Counted from the stretch's first letter, positions 11,222 through 22,789 are shown. The stretch: DNA of 64,000 nucleotides from Xenopus tropicalis (GCF_000004195.4 NC_030679.2:146198243-146262242); one strand, 5' to 3'. The notes: generated by a model from the letters alone, not told the origin. Translations and numbers: made by a program.

Positions 11222-11634
11222 AAGGCTGATGCCACACGTGGTGTTTTTACGCTGCGTATTTTCTAATTCTCTCGGCGGCTGAAAAACGCCCGATATCATC
11301 ATCCATAGAAATGACTTGAAAAGACTCGAAGCAAACCACACAATGCGGAAATACGCTAGAAAACGCCTTAGCACGTATTTTTCAAGCGTTGGCCGAAATA
11401 CGCCAGTATTTGCACAGCAAGCTATTCCTATGTATACGCAAAGGCAGCTGCCAGACCTAGCGGAAATACTCTGCGTTTTTTACTATTTTGCACTATTAGC
11501 ACCATGGGAAACGGGATTTGCTACGTCACCAGTTCTAGGCTGAAAAACGCCATAGTCAGGGGCTGTGTGGCTTGTGCAGCGTTTTTAGGCTGAGAATATA
11601 CGCAGCGTAAAAACGCCACGTGTGGCATCAACCT
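11222..11634. repeat. MITE with long terminal inverted repeats
   Basis: The ends read AGGCTGATGCCACACGTGG and CCACGTGTGGCATCAACCT and continue as an imperfect inverted repeat through TTTTTACGCTGCGTA / TACGCAGCGTAAAAA. The interior is unrelated. No transposase frame. Confidence 0.8.
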
Positions 11635-11888
11635 AAAGTGGAATAATGTCCCCTCACAGATGCCTTTCTTTATTCCAAAGAAACAACTTATACATGTAGT
11701 TTCATTAATCCATACCCTTTACCAGTTTAGTTGTACTTCTTTGTATTCTTCTAGGCTCTTCTAGGTTTTTCTTCATTTTTATTTACCATTATACCCCAGG
11801 TATCCAATTGGCCATCAAGACGAATGAAATTCAATAGAAGTTTTTCACATATCCCTTATTTGTTCTGTGTTTTTTGCTGACAAGTAGC

Positions 11889-12142
11889 GATGAGCAAATT
11901 TTTTGGCAAGCATGGATCTGCAGTGAATTCTGCATTCTCAACCTAATCGAATTCAGAATTATGAATTCTACATTTCGGCAATGGTAATTTTTTTCCGAGA
12001 AACACCCGCAAAATTCGGCCTCGGAAAATTTACGGTCGTGTCAAAAAAAGTCACAGGCGCATCAAAAAAATCTTGCGGCACAAATTTTTTGAAGTTTTGC
12101 AAATTTTTCAGCGAAGCAAAACGGGACAGATTCACTCATCAC
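11889..12142. repeat. MITE, AGTGATGAG family, short copy
   Basis: It starts GATGAGCAAATTTTTTGGCA + AGCATGG and ends GGGACAGATTCACTCATCAC. Sequence after it to about 12540 is AT-rich with nothing I recognise. Confidence 0.65.
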
Positions 12143-12542
12143 CACCGACAAGACTTTCAAAAAAAACAAAAAGACCCTGTAATTAGCCAAATATTTTTTT
12201 TTATAATTTTCTACAAGGAGACAATGATGCTGATAGTTAACATCTTTTTCAACAATATTGTTTTTCTAGAAACCAATAAAAAGGAATCGAGTAATGTAGA
12301 CCAGTCAAAATTGCAATTAATATTATTAAAATGCTTGAAATAAGTGGAAAGCTTGATATAAATTCAAAAAGATTGTTGCCACGGATACACAATTCTATGT
12401 ATAGTCAACAAGAGAAACATGCATCATGAAGAACAGCAAAAGATGTAGCAATTTTATACAGGACACTGGTTATAAATTATGCAAAAATAAATGGCAAATA
12501 GTAGGGCAACAATCAGGTTATTAGAACCAAACTCAATAATAT

Positions 12543-12548
12543 TTTATT
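12543..12548 (-). promoter_or_regulatory. Candidate poly(A) signal of gene B
   Basis: AATAAA on the minus strand about 40 bp after the stop codon of gene B. Confidence 0.45.
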
Positions 12549-12587
12549 GAGTTTTTAAAAAGAGGCCAGGTTCACATGTACAGTATC

Positions 12588-13507
12588 TCAACCTTCTATG
12601 TGTTTTCTTCTACCTCTGCCCATGAGATGTTCTCTGGAGTTCAGGTTGGGTCTGAACAATACAATAAAACATTTTGACACAAAGATACAGCCCACCACAG
12701 CCCAACTGGAAGACAGGATGGCAAAGACCTCCATTGCCACAGTATACATGCCCCGGGCACTGAGATAGGCTGGGATAAAGGACACCCACACACTGAGGAA
12801 AGCCAACATACTGAATGTGATCAATTTGGCTTCATTGAAACTGTCAGGGAGGCGTCTGGCCAGGAAGGCAACAATGAAACTGATGGAGGCCAAGAAGCCA
12901 AGGTATCCCAGCATACACCAGAAAGCTGTGGGTGAGCCCTCATTGCAGCTGACAATGATGAATCCAGGTTTGGTGTAAGTATCAAGTTCAGAAAAAGGAG
13001 GAAAGTATATCACCCAAATCACACACAAGCAAAAATCAATTGAGGTGCAAACTATAATGATACTAGAGGACACTTTCACCCCTGTCCACTTTCTTAACCT
13101 GCTGCCGGGTTTGGTTGCATTAAAGGCAATGACAACAGTGATGGTTTTGGCCAGAACACAGGAGATGCAGAGGGCAAAAACCATCCCAAATGCCACCTGG
13201 CGCAGAAGGCACTTTTCAGGTTGTGGGTAACCAATGAACCCTAAAGAGCAAAGGAAACAGAGGAACAGGGAAAGCAGGAGAAGGCAGCTAAGGGAGTAGT
13301 TGTTGGCTCGGACTATTGGTGTCTTTTTGAAAAAATAAAAAACTCCAAGAATAAAAAGTGGGGTGAGGGAGGAGAAAACTGATGCAGCTGCTAAGCTGTA
13401 CCCCAAAGGATCTCCATAGGAAAGGAACTCTGTAGGCCTTGGTAGGCATCTGTCCTGCTGTAGATTGGGCCACGTGTCCCAGGAACATGGAAGACATTTC
13501 ACTGCAT
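12588..13507 (-). CDS. V2R gene B exon 6 (seven-helix domain)
   Basis: A 920-bp last exon starting AVKCLPCSWDTWPNLQQDR and ending RGRRKHIEG before TGA at 12590-12588. It carries the class C seven-helix core (NNYSLSCLLLLSLFLCF, RRLPDSFNEAKLITFSML). Helices 4-5 (SSSIIIVCTSIDFCLCVIW) diverge most from the other genes, while flanking helices share identical DNA with gene A. Confidence 0.96.
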
Positions 13508-16500
13508 CTGGTGAAAACAAAACTTCTATTAGTTTATTTATAAGTGATGTATTTTCCAAGAACATAAAATAATATTTTACCTACCTGTCTGGTTTGAAAT
13601 CTGCCCCTGGGGACACCGGGCACACTCATAGCAGCAAGCGGGTTTCCCTGGTACAATCACCTTCCTAAATCCTAAATGACAGCTGGGGCTGCACTTGGAA
13701 ATAGGAACCTATGGACATTACAAAGGATTTGTATATGCTCATCCATGATTTATAATATCAGGTCCTCGCATTTCTTTATTTTTAAATGTGCCTTTTTCAG
13801 CATGAACTCGTTACTATGCAGATGCCAGAATTCTAGCTGCATATACCATGGTAACACTGCCCTGGCTACAAAGTTCTGAATAATGGCTAAATATATAAAA
13901 ATATATACATACATATAGAATATTATTTAAGAAACCAGTCACAAAATGGGAACTAGGTTGTAGTACAGGTACGGGACCTGTTATCCAGAATGCTCAGGAC
14001 CTGGGGTTTTCCAGACAAGGGATGTTTCCGTAATTTGGATCTCCATAACTTAAATCATTTAAATATTGAATAAACCCAATAGGGCTGTTCTGCCCCCAAT
14101 AAGGGGTAATTATATCTTAGTTGGGATCAAGTACAGGTACTGTTTTATTATTACAGAGAAAAGGGAATCATTTAACCATTAAATAAACCCAATAGGGCTG
14201 TTCTGCCCCCAATAAGGGGTAATTATATCTTAGTTGGGATCAAGTACAGGTACTGTTTTATTATTACAGAGAAAAGGGAATCATTTAACCATTAAATAAA
14301 CCCAATAGGGCTGTTCTGCCCCAATAAGGGGTAATTATATCTTAGTTGGGATCAAGTACAGGTACTGTTTTATTATTACAGAGAAAAGGGAATCATTTAA
14401 CCATGAAATAAACCCAATAGGGCTGTTCTGCCCCAATAAGGGGTAATTATATCTTAGTTGGGATCAAGTACAGGTACTGTTTTATTATTACAGAGAAAAA
14501 GGAAATCATTTGAAAAAAATTGAATTATTTGATTAAAATGGAGTCTATGGGAGATGGCCTTTCCGTAATTCGGAGCTTTCTGGATAATGGGTTTCTATAT
14601 AAGGGATCCCATACCTGTACCATACTCTTGGGCAAAAAAAAAATAGGGATCTACAAGTGATTGATGTTGACTATGTCATTATTTATTTTGGTAACAATAT
14701 ATTTTAAATTAGGGAACTACAGTCTTACATTAGGGCTACGGTCCGATACCTGAGTGTTGTTGTTGATCCATGTAATTCCAGAGTTGTCTATGTTGAAGCT
14801 TTTGCCAATAAGAGCATTAAAATCATAATTCCCAACCACAACGTGTTCCAGTGTTCCCTTGGTGCTCATTTTCCAATTCACAATGTCGTAAACTGCTGGA
14901 GGATTCCCTTTGGCATCAAAAGAAACTTGTGTTCCTTTTTTTGTCTCGAAGTTGACATTTTTAACATAGTGGAGAAGCTGGAAATACATTTAGGTTAAAA
15001 AAACAGAACATCGGAGACATAACAGTACATAAAATAGATCTTCCTTACCTGCCAAGGGTGAAATGATGAGATATTGGCACAATGACCATGATGGAATGGT
15101 CCAGTTCCAGGAGTACAGTTTGCCAAATGATGTAGCGCCCATGCAATAGCATAGACTGCAGTATACACACTAAGGGACTCTCTTTGATATTCTTCTTTTA
15201 ACTGACTCCCCAATTTTTCATTTCCTGTACAAACCTTTGATATATTTTCTGTTCCCAGAACAACATTTTCCTGACTCGGCCACTTGCAGGTGAAAGCTTC
15301 TTCCCAAAATTCCTTTATAAATGGATCATAGAGATCTGTTGATGGATGGAGGCTGTTGACATATTTATTGAACATTGGCATGTGCCCACTATGAATGGCA
15401 AACCCTAGAGTGCCCAATAATATTCCTTGGTAGCGCTTAGTAGAGAGTAAACCTGAAGTTGACCAAGATTCACTGGCTAACCATATTTTCCCTGTCACAT
15501 TCTGTCTCAAGAGTTCTTCCAACACAACCACAAAATCATAGGCTATCACCACCACAATATTTGCACTTGACCTTTTAATGATTTGGGCAAGATGAGGAGC
15601 ATTTCTATTATACTGACCAGTCAAAATAATCTCGGAGAAAGCCAGACAAGCTCCTGCATTTGTTATCTCCTCTTTTACCAACTGAAGTCCAAACTGTCCA
15701 TAATCATTATCACTAGCTAAGAGGCCAACCCAAGTCCAGCCAAAGTGAGAAACCAGCAGGGCCAGGCCTCTCATTTGAAACTCATCACTAGGTATGGTGC
15801 GGAAAAATGAAGGAAAGAGTTTGCGATCGCTCAGAATAGGACTTGTTGCAAAATAACTGATCTGTAAAAATATAACGAAGGGGACACCAATTAAAATATG
15901 TATATGGTTGTGACATAATAAATATTCTCAATTCTGCTTTAGGGAGTAGATAAAAGAATTGTAGGAACAGAGATAGGCTCAGCGGCAGGACTTTCCTTGC
16001 AGAAGTGCGTTTATAAGGGGATGACCCCTTTTTGGTGGTAAGGGAGAAGGAACTATGTTTTTGTTACCTATGTGACCGTAAGTAAGGCTGGAGATACTTC
16101 GTTCATTTGCTTGAGGGAGTAAAAAGCTCTGTACAAATAGAATTCACCATAAATAATGATGAGCGAATCTGTCCTGTTTCGCTTTGCCGAAAAATTCACA
16201 AAACTTTCAAAATATTCGGGAAATGAGAAAAAATTCACGAAATGGCAAAAACGTTGCTCATCCCAAAAAATGCACAACAATTTTTTTGCCGCGTGCTGCA
16301 ATTTTTTTTGACATGGGTGACAATTTTTTGGGACGTGGTGTCGTGGTATTAGGGGATGACCCCTTTTTGGTGGTAAGGGAGAACTATGTTTTTGGTACCT
16401 ATGTGACTGTAAGTAAGGCTGGAGATACTTTGTTAACTTGCTTGAGGGAGTAAAAAGCTTTGTACAAATAGAATTCACCATAAGTAGTGATGAGCAAATC

Positions 16501-19500
16501 TGTCCTGTTTCGCTTTGCCAAAAAATTTGCAAATTTTTCAAAATATTCGGAAAAGAGAAAAAAAATTCACAAAGTGGTAAAAATGTTAAGTACCCCAAAA
16601 AATGTCGTCCACTTAAACAAAAAAATTGTTGCACGCATCAAAATGACATGCACAACACAATTTTTTTTACCTGCATAATTTTTTGCCGCGTGCAACAATT
16701 TTTTGGTGGTAAGGGAGAAGGAACTATGTTTTTGGTACCTATGTGACCGTAAGTAAGGCTGGATATACTTTGTTCATTTGCTTGAAGGAGTAAAAAGCTC
16801 TGTACAAATAGAATTCACCATAAGAAGTGATAAGCGAATCTGTCCTGTGTCGCTTTTCCAAAAAATTAGCAAATCTTTCAAAATATTCGGGAAACGAGAA
16901 AAAATTCACGAAACAGCAAAAATGTTGTGCATCCCAAAAAGTTGTCATCCACATAAAAAAAAATAATTGTCGCACGCGTCAAAATGACATGCACAACACT
17001 TTTTTTTTACCTGCGTAATTTTTTGTTGCATGCCGCAATTTATTTTTACGCAGGCGACAATTTTTTGGGACGTGGTGTCGTGGTTTTAGGGGATGACCCC
17101 TTTTTGGTGGTAAGGGAGAACTATGTTTTTGGTACCTATGTGAACATAGGTAAGGCTGGAGATACTTTGTTAATTTGCTTGAGGGAGTAAAAAGCTCTGT
17201 ACAAATAGAATTCACCATAAGTAGTGATGAGCGAATCTGTCCTGTTTCCCTTTGCCAAAAAATTTGCTAATCTTTCAAAATATTCGTGAAATGGCGAAAA
17301 ATTCATGAAACGGAAAAAATGTTGCGTGTCCCAAAAATTGTTGCCCGCATTAAAAAAATTGTCAAAAAATTTACGTGCACAAAATTTTTTTTTACCCGTG
17401 TCATTTTTTTGACGCTTGCCACAATTTTTTCGATGTAGGCGACAATTTTTTTGGACATGGTGAATTTTTCACCGGTGAATTTTGTCGCCCGTTTCATGAA
17501 AAAAAATCTGCCAATAGCGAAACCATGCCTGACGAAAAATTTCGCCCATCACTAACCTTAATACATGCAATCCACAAATGCTCATCTCTGCGTTAAAGCA
17601 AAAAGAACCTGCTACTTGTGAAAACCAGCATTGAGATGTATTAAATAATAAAGGGTATTGCACTCACCTGTGGATATCGATATAATCCTAAGATCTGGGC
17701 CATGAGTATTGATCGTGAGGACCCAGAGTCACCAACAATTCCAGCAAGAGGTCCCCCTTTGTAACATTTATAATTTGGAGTGATTTCCTCGCCCCCTGAT
17801 AGCATTGAAAGAGCCCCTTGGGCTGCTCTACGTAACGTGACACAAGTGTCAAAAATCTGAAAGCCCAATGTAATGTTGGGAAGAAGTTCAATATCTGAGT
17901 TAATCTCCTCCACAGCAAATATTAATGCACGCACGGTCTGGTAATACTCAATAGCAAACCTAGAATGAAATGGAGAAATGGAGATGGTTGATGACAAGAT
18001 ACTAAACTAAAGTTGCTAGAGATACATATGATCTATACACAGGTAGAAGTATAAACCAAGCTGGAAGTTCAATATATACATATATTCAGGAGGGGGGGGG
18101 CTGGGGGGGGCTGGCAAGGCCCCATCTAGAATATGCTGTTCAGTTCTGGTCTCCAGTGCTCAAACGGGACATTATTGGGTTAGAGAGGGTCCAGAGAAGG
18201 GCAACTAAGCTGGTAAAGGGTATGGAAAGCCTCAGTTATGGGGAAAGACTGGCCCAGTTGGGTTTGTTTACACTGGAGAAGAGGCGCTTAAGGGGGGATA
18301 TGATAACTATGTATAAATATATAAGGGGATCATATAATAACCTTTCTAATGCTTTATTTACCAGTAGGGCCTTCCAACAGACACGAGGGCACCCACTTTG
18401 TTTAGAAGAAGGGAGAAAAAGGGTTTGTTACAGTGAGAGCTGTGAGGTTCTGGGATCCCCTCCCTGAATCAGTCGTGCTGGCTGATACATTATATAGCTT
18501 TAAGAAGGGGCTGGATGGATTCTTAGCAAGTGAGGGAATACAGGGGTATGGGAGATAGCTCTTAGTACTAGTGAGGGAATACAGGGGTAGGGGAGATAGC
18601 TCTCAGTACAAGTGAGGGAATACAGGGGAATGGGGGATAGCTCTCAGTACAAGTGAGGGAATACAGGGGTAGGGGGGATAGCTCTCAGTACAAGTGAGGG
18701 AATACAGGGGTAGGGGAGATAGCTCTCAGTACAAGTGAGGGAATACAGGGGTAGGGGAGATAGCTCTCAGTACAAGTGAGGGAATACAGGGGTATGGGGG
18801 ATAGCTCTCAGTACAAGTGAGGGAATACAGGGGTATGGGGGATAGCTCTCAGTACAAGTGAGGGAATACAGGGGTAGGGGAGATAGCTCTCAGTACAAGT
18901 GAGGGAATACAGGGGTAGGGGAGATAGCTCTCAGTACAAGTGAGGGAATACAGGGGTAGGGGGATAGCTCTCAGTACAAGTGAGGGAATACAGGGGTAGG
19001 GGGGATAGCTCTCAGTACAAGTGAGGGAATACAGGGGTAGGGGGGATAGCTCTCAGTACAAGTGAGGGAATACAGGGGTAGGGGAGATAGCTCTCAGTAC
19101 AAGTGAGGGAATACAGGGGTAGGGGAGATAGCTCTCAGTACAAGTGAGGGAATACAGGGGTAGGGGGATAGCTCTCAGTACAAGTGAGGGAATACAGGGG
19201 TAGGGGAGATAGCTCTCAGTACAAGTGAGGGAATACAGGGGTAGGGGAGATAGCTCTCAGTACAAGTGAGGGAATACAGGAGTAGGGGGGATAGCTCTCA
19301 GTACAAGTGAGGGAATACAGGGTTATGGGAGATAGCTCTTAGTACAAGTTGATCCAGGGACTGGTCCGATTGCCACCTTGGAGTCAGGAAGAAATTTTTT
19401 TTCCACTCTGCGGCAAATTTCAGAGGCTTCAGATGGGGTTTTTTGCCTTCCTCTGGATCAACTAGAAGTTAGGCATTATGGTTGAACGTGATGGACTTAC

Positions 19501-21140
19501 ATCTGTTTTCAACCTAATTTACTATGTTACATGTATGTAACCTGGGGGTTCCTTGATAAGGGAATTTTTCATGGGAAAGGGTACAAACTGCAAAAAACAT
19601 GGTGGCTTGGGGTTGTTTTTTGCACCTTGCACCCTTTCCCAACATTTGTAAATGAGCCCTTATATCTTATAGCCTAGGTACATCCAACCTCCTCTTGAGA
19701 AATCGTAGTCCTAGCACCCTGTCAAACAGAAGGCTATTAAGTATTCACCAAGTCCCTAGCGTGGACAAAATGAGTGATTATTAACATTATTATGAACAAG
19801 TATTTATAAAGAGAAGGGTGGATACATCAAACATACAGATAATATAAATACTAACCACTACAGACAAATAAGTAAAGAGAGCCCTGCTCATTAGAAGTAG
19901 GATATGAAGTCCATTACCCTTTTGATAATTTATGAGACTTGTAGAGTCCTGCAAGGTATTTCATAGGTAATGTTATGATAAATGTCTATTTATAAAAGTT
20001 TTAAAATGGATTTCCTTTTTCTCTGTAGTAATAAAACGGTACCTTGTAATTGATCCCAAAAAAGATATAATTACCCCTTTTTGGGGCAGAACAGTCCTAT
20101 TGGGTTTATTTAATGGTTAAATGATTCCCTTTTCTCTGTAATAATAAAACAGTACCTGTACTTGATCCCAACTAAGATATAATTACCCCTTATTGGGGCA
20201 GAACAGCCCTATTGGGTTTATTTCATGGTTAAATGATTCCCTTTTCTCTGTAATAATAAAACAGTACCTGTACTTGATCCCAACTAAGATATAATTACCC
20301 CTTATTGGGGCAGAACAGCCCTATTGGGTTTATTTCATGGTTAAATGATTCCCTTTTCTCTGTAATAATAAAACAGTACCTGTACTTGATCCCAACTAAG
20401 ATATAATTACCCCTTATTGGGGGCAGAACAGCCCTATTGGGTTTATTTCATGGTTAAATGATTCCCTTTTCTCTGTAATAATAAAACAGTACCTGTACTT
20501 GATCCCAACTAAGATATAATTACCCCTTATTGGGGCAGAACAGCCCTATTGGGTTTATTTCATGGTTAAATGATTCCCTTTTCTCTGTAATAATAAAACA
20601 GTACCTGTACTTGATCCCAACTAAGATATAATTACCCCTTATTGGGGGCAGAACAGCCCTATTGGGTTTATTTCATGGTTAAATGATTCCCTTTTCTCTG
20701 TAATAATAAAACAGTACCTGTACTTGATCCCAACTAAAATATAATTACCCCTTATTGGGGCAGAACAGTCCTATTGGGTTTATTTAATGGTTAAATGATT
20801 CCCGAGCATTCTGGATAATGGGTCCTTTACCTGTACTATGATTTTCTGAAGCAATGATCTCATTAGAAAGTCAATTCTTCATTCTTACTTACTTCAGGCA
20901 CTGGAGTTCTTGGGGTTTCCTAGTGAAGTCGATATTATGGTAGACACTCTCCACATGAACCATAAAGGTTCCCCCTATAACAATATCTCCGGGGCGGTAC
21001 AGAAACCCAGTATTGTTCTCATTGGGCAGGTTGCAACTGAATTTGGAGTCTGAACCTATAGCAAAGGTATTGAAAGTCCATGTTGTAGAAAGGACAAAGC
21101 AGATGGTTGCTGGACAAACCTTCATGTTATCGAGAAACAT
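12588..21140 (-). CDS. V2R gene B, complete six-exon gene
   Basis: A complete vomeronasal type-2 receptor on the minus strand. Exons in transcript order: 21140-20893, 17959-17668, 15861-15049, 14977-14750, 13708-13585 and 13507-12588. All have GT/AG borders, phases match, and no stop or frameshift is visible. The product is about 874 residues: signal peptide, Venus-flytrap domain, nine-cysteine linker and seven helices. Introns are 2.9 kb, 1.8 kb, 71 bp, 1.04 kb and 77 bp. The three long ones hold MITE arrays and a LINE tail. The gene faces gene A tail to tail and gene C head to head. It is probably functional by sequence alone; the ligand is unknown. Confidence 0.95.
13585..13708 (-). CDS. 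V2R gene B exon 5 (cysteine-rich linker)
   Basis: 124 bp encoding VPISKCSPSCHLGFRKVIV, then CCYECARCPQGQISNQT. Six cysteines, standard phase, 77-bp intron to exon 6. Confidence 0.95.
13964..14620. repeat. MITE with four internal 113-bp tandem units (gene B intron 4)
   Basis: Both ends are present: GTACAGGTACGGGACCTG on the left and GGGATCCCATACCTGTAC on the right. The core AACCCAATAGGGCTGTTCTG ... TATTATTACAGAGAAAAGG recurs at about 14071, 14184, 14297 and 14409 (112-113-bp steps). Confidence 0.85.
14750..14977 (-). CDS. V2R gene B exon 4
   Basis: A 228-bp, 76-codon exon starting LLHYVKNVNFETKKGTQ, with FDAKGNPPAVYDIVNW, ending ITWINNNTQ before GTATCG. It completes the flytrap domain. Confidence 0.95.
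15049..15861 (-). CDS. V2R gene B exon 3 (flytrap domain)
   Basis: 813 bp, 271 codons. It starts ISYFATSPILSDRKLFPSF after TTTTTACAG and ends SSFHPWQ before GTAAGG. It contains FGWTWVGLLASDNDYGQ, LLRQNVTGKIWLASESWST and SVYTAVYAIAWAL. Confidence 0.96.
16020..17200. repeat. Four-copy tandem unit containing AGTGATGAG-family MITE pieces
   Basis: The marker TACCTATGTGACCGTAAGTA recurs with small changes at about 16065, 16396, 16734 and 17131, giving units of about 331, 338 and 397 bp. Each unit joins a unique segment (GGCTGGAGATAC..., GAGGGAGTAAAAAGC) to the start of a MITE (AGTGATGAGCGAATCTGTCC) with internal ATTGTTGC/GACAATTTTTT runs. Confidence 0.75.
17217..17553. repeat. MITE, AGTGATGAG family
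   Basis: It starts TAGTGATGAGCGAATCTGTC and ends ATGCCTGACGAAAAATTTCG + CCCATCACT. Confidence 0.7.
17668..17959 (-). CDS. V2R gene B exon 2
   Basis: A 292-bp exon. It completes a codon split from exon 1 and reads FAIEYYQTVRALIFAVEEIN ... LPNITLGFQIFDTC ... SMLSGGEE ... LAGIVGDSGSSRS ... LGLYRYPQ. This is the first lobe of the flytrap domain; GDSGSS is a conserved ligand-pocket segment. Confidence 0.96.
18114..19545 (+). mobile_element. CR1/Jockey-type LINE 3' end (gene B intron 1)
   Basis: The frame at about 18114-18470 reads LEYAVQFWSPVLKRDI, ERVQRRATKLVKGMESLSYG and GLFTLEKRRLRGDMITMYKY, the C-terminal end of a non-LTR reverse-transcriptase polyprotein of the CR1/Jockey group. The 3' tail resumes at about 19343 (GATCCAGGGACTGGTCCGAT) and ends near 19545. 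A 41-bp satellite has grown inside the tail. It is truncated at the 5' side and non-functional. Confidence 0.8.
18523..19342 (+). repeat. 41-bp minisatellite within the LINE tail
   Basis: About 20 units of GTGAGGGAATACAGGGGTAG + GGGAGATAGCTCTCAGTACA + A. Variants differ by GGGAGAT/GGGGGAT/GGGGAT. A related LINE copy at 48570-48880 has one unit only, so the array expanded within this copy. Confidence 0.9.
19550..19990. other. Unrecognised intron 1 sequence of gene B
   Basis: No gene, exon or named repeat is visible. Confidence 0.4.
20000..20835. repeat. MITE (TACAGGTATGGGA family) with seven internal tandem units (gene B intron 1)
   Basis: Same family as 13964-14620 but inverted. About seven units of 112-114 bp run from TTTCTCTGTAATAATAAAAC to CCCTATTGGGTTTATTTCAT. 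One terminus (AATGGGTCCTTTACCTGTAC) is present at 20835; the other is missing. Confidence 0.85.
20893..21140 (-). CDS. V2R gene B exon 1 (signal peptide, N-terminus)
   Basis: It starts at ATG 21140 (MFLDNMKVCPATICFVLS); a second in-frame ATG at 21125 starts closer to the hydrophobic signal sequence. It continues with FLYRPGDIVIGGTF, the family's N-terminal signature, and ends LQCL plus AA before GTAAGT, so the lysine codon is split with exon 2. Confidence 0.92.
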
Positions 21141-21216
21141 CTCAGTTGATCATTATGTCAAACAGTCACTGCCTTAGTAATTAAGAAAAACGATATTATG
21201 GGCTTCCCGAGATTGC

Positions 21217-21223
21217 TCTTTAT
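21217..21223 (-). promoter_or_regulatory. Possible TATA box of gene B
   Basis: TATAAAG on the minus strand, about 80 bp upstream of the first ATG. Position is plausible; no other evidence. Confidence 0.3.
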
Positions 21224-21799
21224 ATTATAAAGATAAGTAGGCCATGGGGAATGTCAGTACAGAACTCTGGGTAATTATTTGAACAGCCGAGGGAAGTTGA
21301 GTGACGCTAACTATCCATTTATCAATATGGAAAAAGTAGTCCCGAAAGAAAATGTTTCATTAGATTAAATGGATTATAAAAATATAGAAGTATCTGTATG
21401 TAATCAAGGTAATGGCATATAAATAATACTTAGACCTACCAAATAATTTAATTATGAGGAATACCACGTCAAAATATTTGTTGCTGCAACTTTTGCCGGT
21501 CTACTTAACCATACTTATCAGATGTTTGCTTTCGAGGGTCACGGGTGACATTTTGCCACTTTCATGCATTATTCCGGCATAAAGGGGTGCAAACGTACTA
21601 CCGCTGTAGTAACCCATAGCAACCAATCAGCTTGAAGCATTGACTGGTCACTTGTTTGAAGGCAAACATAGTTATAGGGTAGAACTGAACATTTTTGCTG
21701 CAGAATTAAATCAGCAACTGGGGCAAATTTTAAAGGTAGTTTTGGCCCTTATTCCTCTGGATCAGGTAGGAGTTATTTATTTTAACAGAAGGTGGATAG
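21224..21799. other. Intergenic, upstream of gene B
   Basis: No gene recognised. This is the nearest unique-looking upstream DNA for gene B before the MITE field starts. Confidence 0.4.
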
Positions 21800-22357
21800 T
21801 TATGAGTGAATCTGTCCCGTTTTGCTTCGCCGAAAAATTTGCAAATCTTTCAAAAGATTTGCGAAACGTGAAAAAGTCACGCGGGCGAAAAATTGTCGCC
21901 CGTGGCTATTCTTTTGTCGGGTGGCTATTCTTTTGTCGGGCAGCTATTCTTTTGTCGCCCGTGGCTATTGTTTTGTCGCGCGGCTATTCTTTTGTCGCCT
22001 GTGGCTATTGTTTTGTCGCGCGGCTATTCTTTTGTCGCCTGTGGCTATTGTTTTGTCACCCGGCTATTCTTTTCTCGCCCGCGGCTATTGTTTTGTCGCA
22101 CGGCTATTCTTTTGTCGGCCACGGCTATTGTTTTGTCACATGGCTATTGTTTTGTCGCCCGCGGCTATTCTTTTGTCGCCCGTGGCTATTGTTTTGTCAC
22201 CCACGACTATTCTTTTGTCGCCCGCGACAATTTTTGGACGCGATACAAATTTTTCACGCCAAATTTTTTCATCCGTTTCGCAAAACAATCCGCCAATGGC
22301 GAAACACGGAAATTCACTGCGAATCCATGCCTGGCAAAACATTTCGCCCATCACTAA
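21800..22357. repeat. AGTGATGAG-family MITE with 21-bp array
   Basis: It begins ATGAGTGAATCTGTCCCG and ends CATGCCTGGC...CGCCCATCACT. Its interior (about 21895-22230) is about 16 units of 21 bp with the core GGCTATTCTTTTGTCGCCCG, the complement of the unit at 5940-6345. Open frames over it are period artefacts. Confidence 0.85.
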
Positions 22358-22488
22358 AGGTGGAACTTTATAGAACTTTTTCTCAGTTTGGCTTACAATG
22401 TTTCTTGGTAAATTAGAAGTTGAAACTATAGTCAGCTCATTAGTTCCAAAACTAAAATTCAAAAATGCCAACAAAGACAAATCTTCGT

Positions 22489-22625
22489 TGTCGCGGGTGA
22501 CTTATCTGCAATGCCATCCCACTGGCTAGAATGTAAATCGCCGGTGGCATGGCGTTGTGGGGAGATTAGTCGCCCGCGACAACAAAAACTTGTCGCTGGG
22601 CGACTAATCTCCCTGTGTACCGCTC
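22489..22625. repeat. Short palindromic MITE (GGAGATTAGTCGC core)
   Basis: Contains the inverted pair GGGAGATTAGTCGCCCGCGA / TCGCTGGGCGACTAATCTCC around ACAAAAACTTG. Confidence 0.6.
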
Positions 22626-22789
22626 CCCTAATGCTTAAAATAATTTTTCAGATAATTTCAAAAATTGTCACCCCCCCATTCTCCATGCAGAATCTCTAAC
22701 ATCTGACTAGAAAAATGCTTGGTGTTTCTGTTAATCCCCCACTTCCAGCACGTTCAGCATTTTGGGCAACAAAATAATAGCCGGACAAT

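Larger units (their letters stand above)
15862..17667. other. Gene B intron 2
   Basis: The 1.8-kb intron is filled by a four-copy tandem unit (16020-17200) and an AGTGATGAG-family end region. Confidence 0.6.

Noticed and set aside
12588..13565. 325-codon frame starting before exon 6 of gene B
   Set aside because: The first residues (from 13565 to 13508) are intron 5; the acceptor at 13508 and the 124-bp exon 5 show the true structure.
18156..18467. 103-codon gene-like frame
   Set aside because: C-terminal piece of a CR1/Jockey-type LINE polyprotein, not a host gene.
18523..19342. Regular repeats that might suggest a CRISPR array
   Set aside because: Direct head-to-tail units without unique spacers, in a vertebrate genome, inside a LINE tail.
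21640..22416. 258-codon frame
   Set aside because: Runs through a MITE and its 21-bp array; two other frames are equally open.
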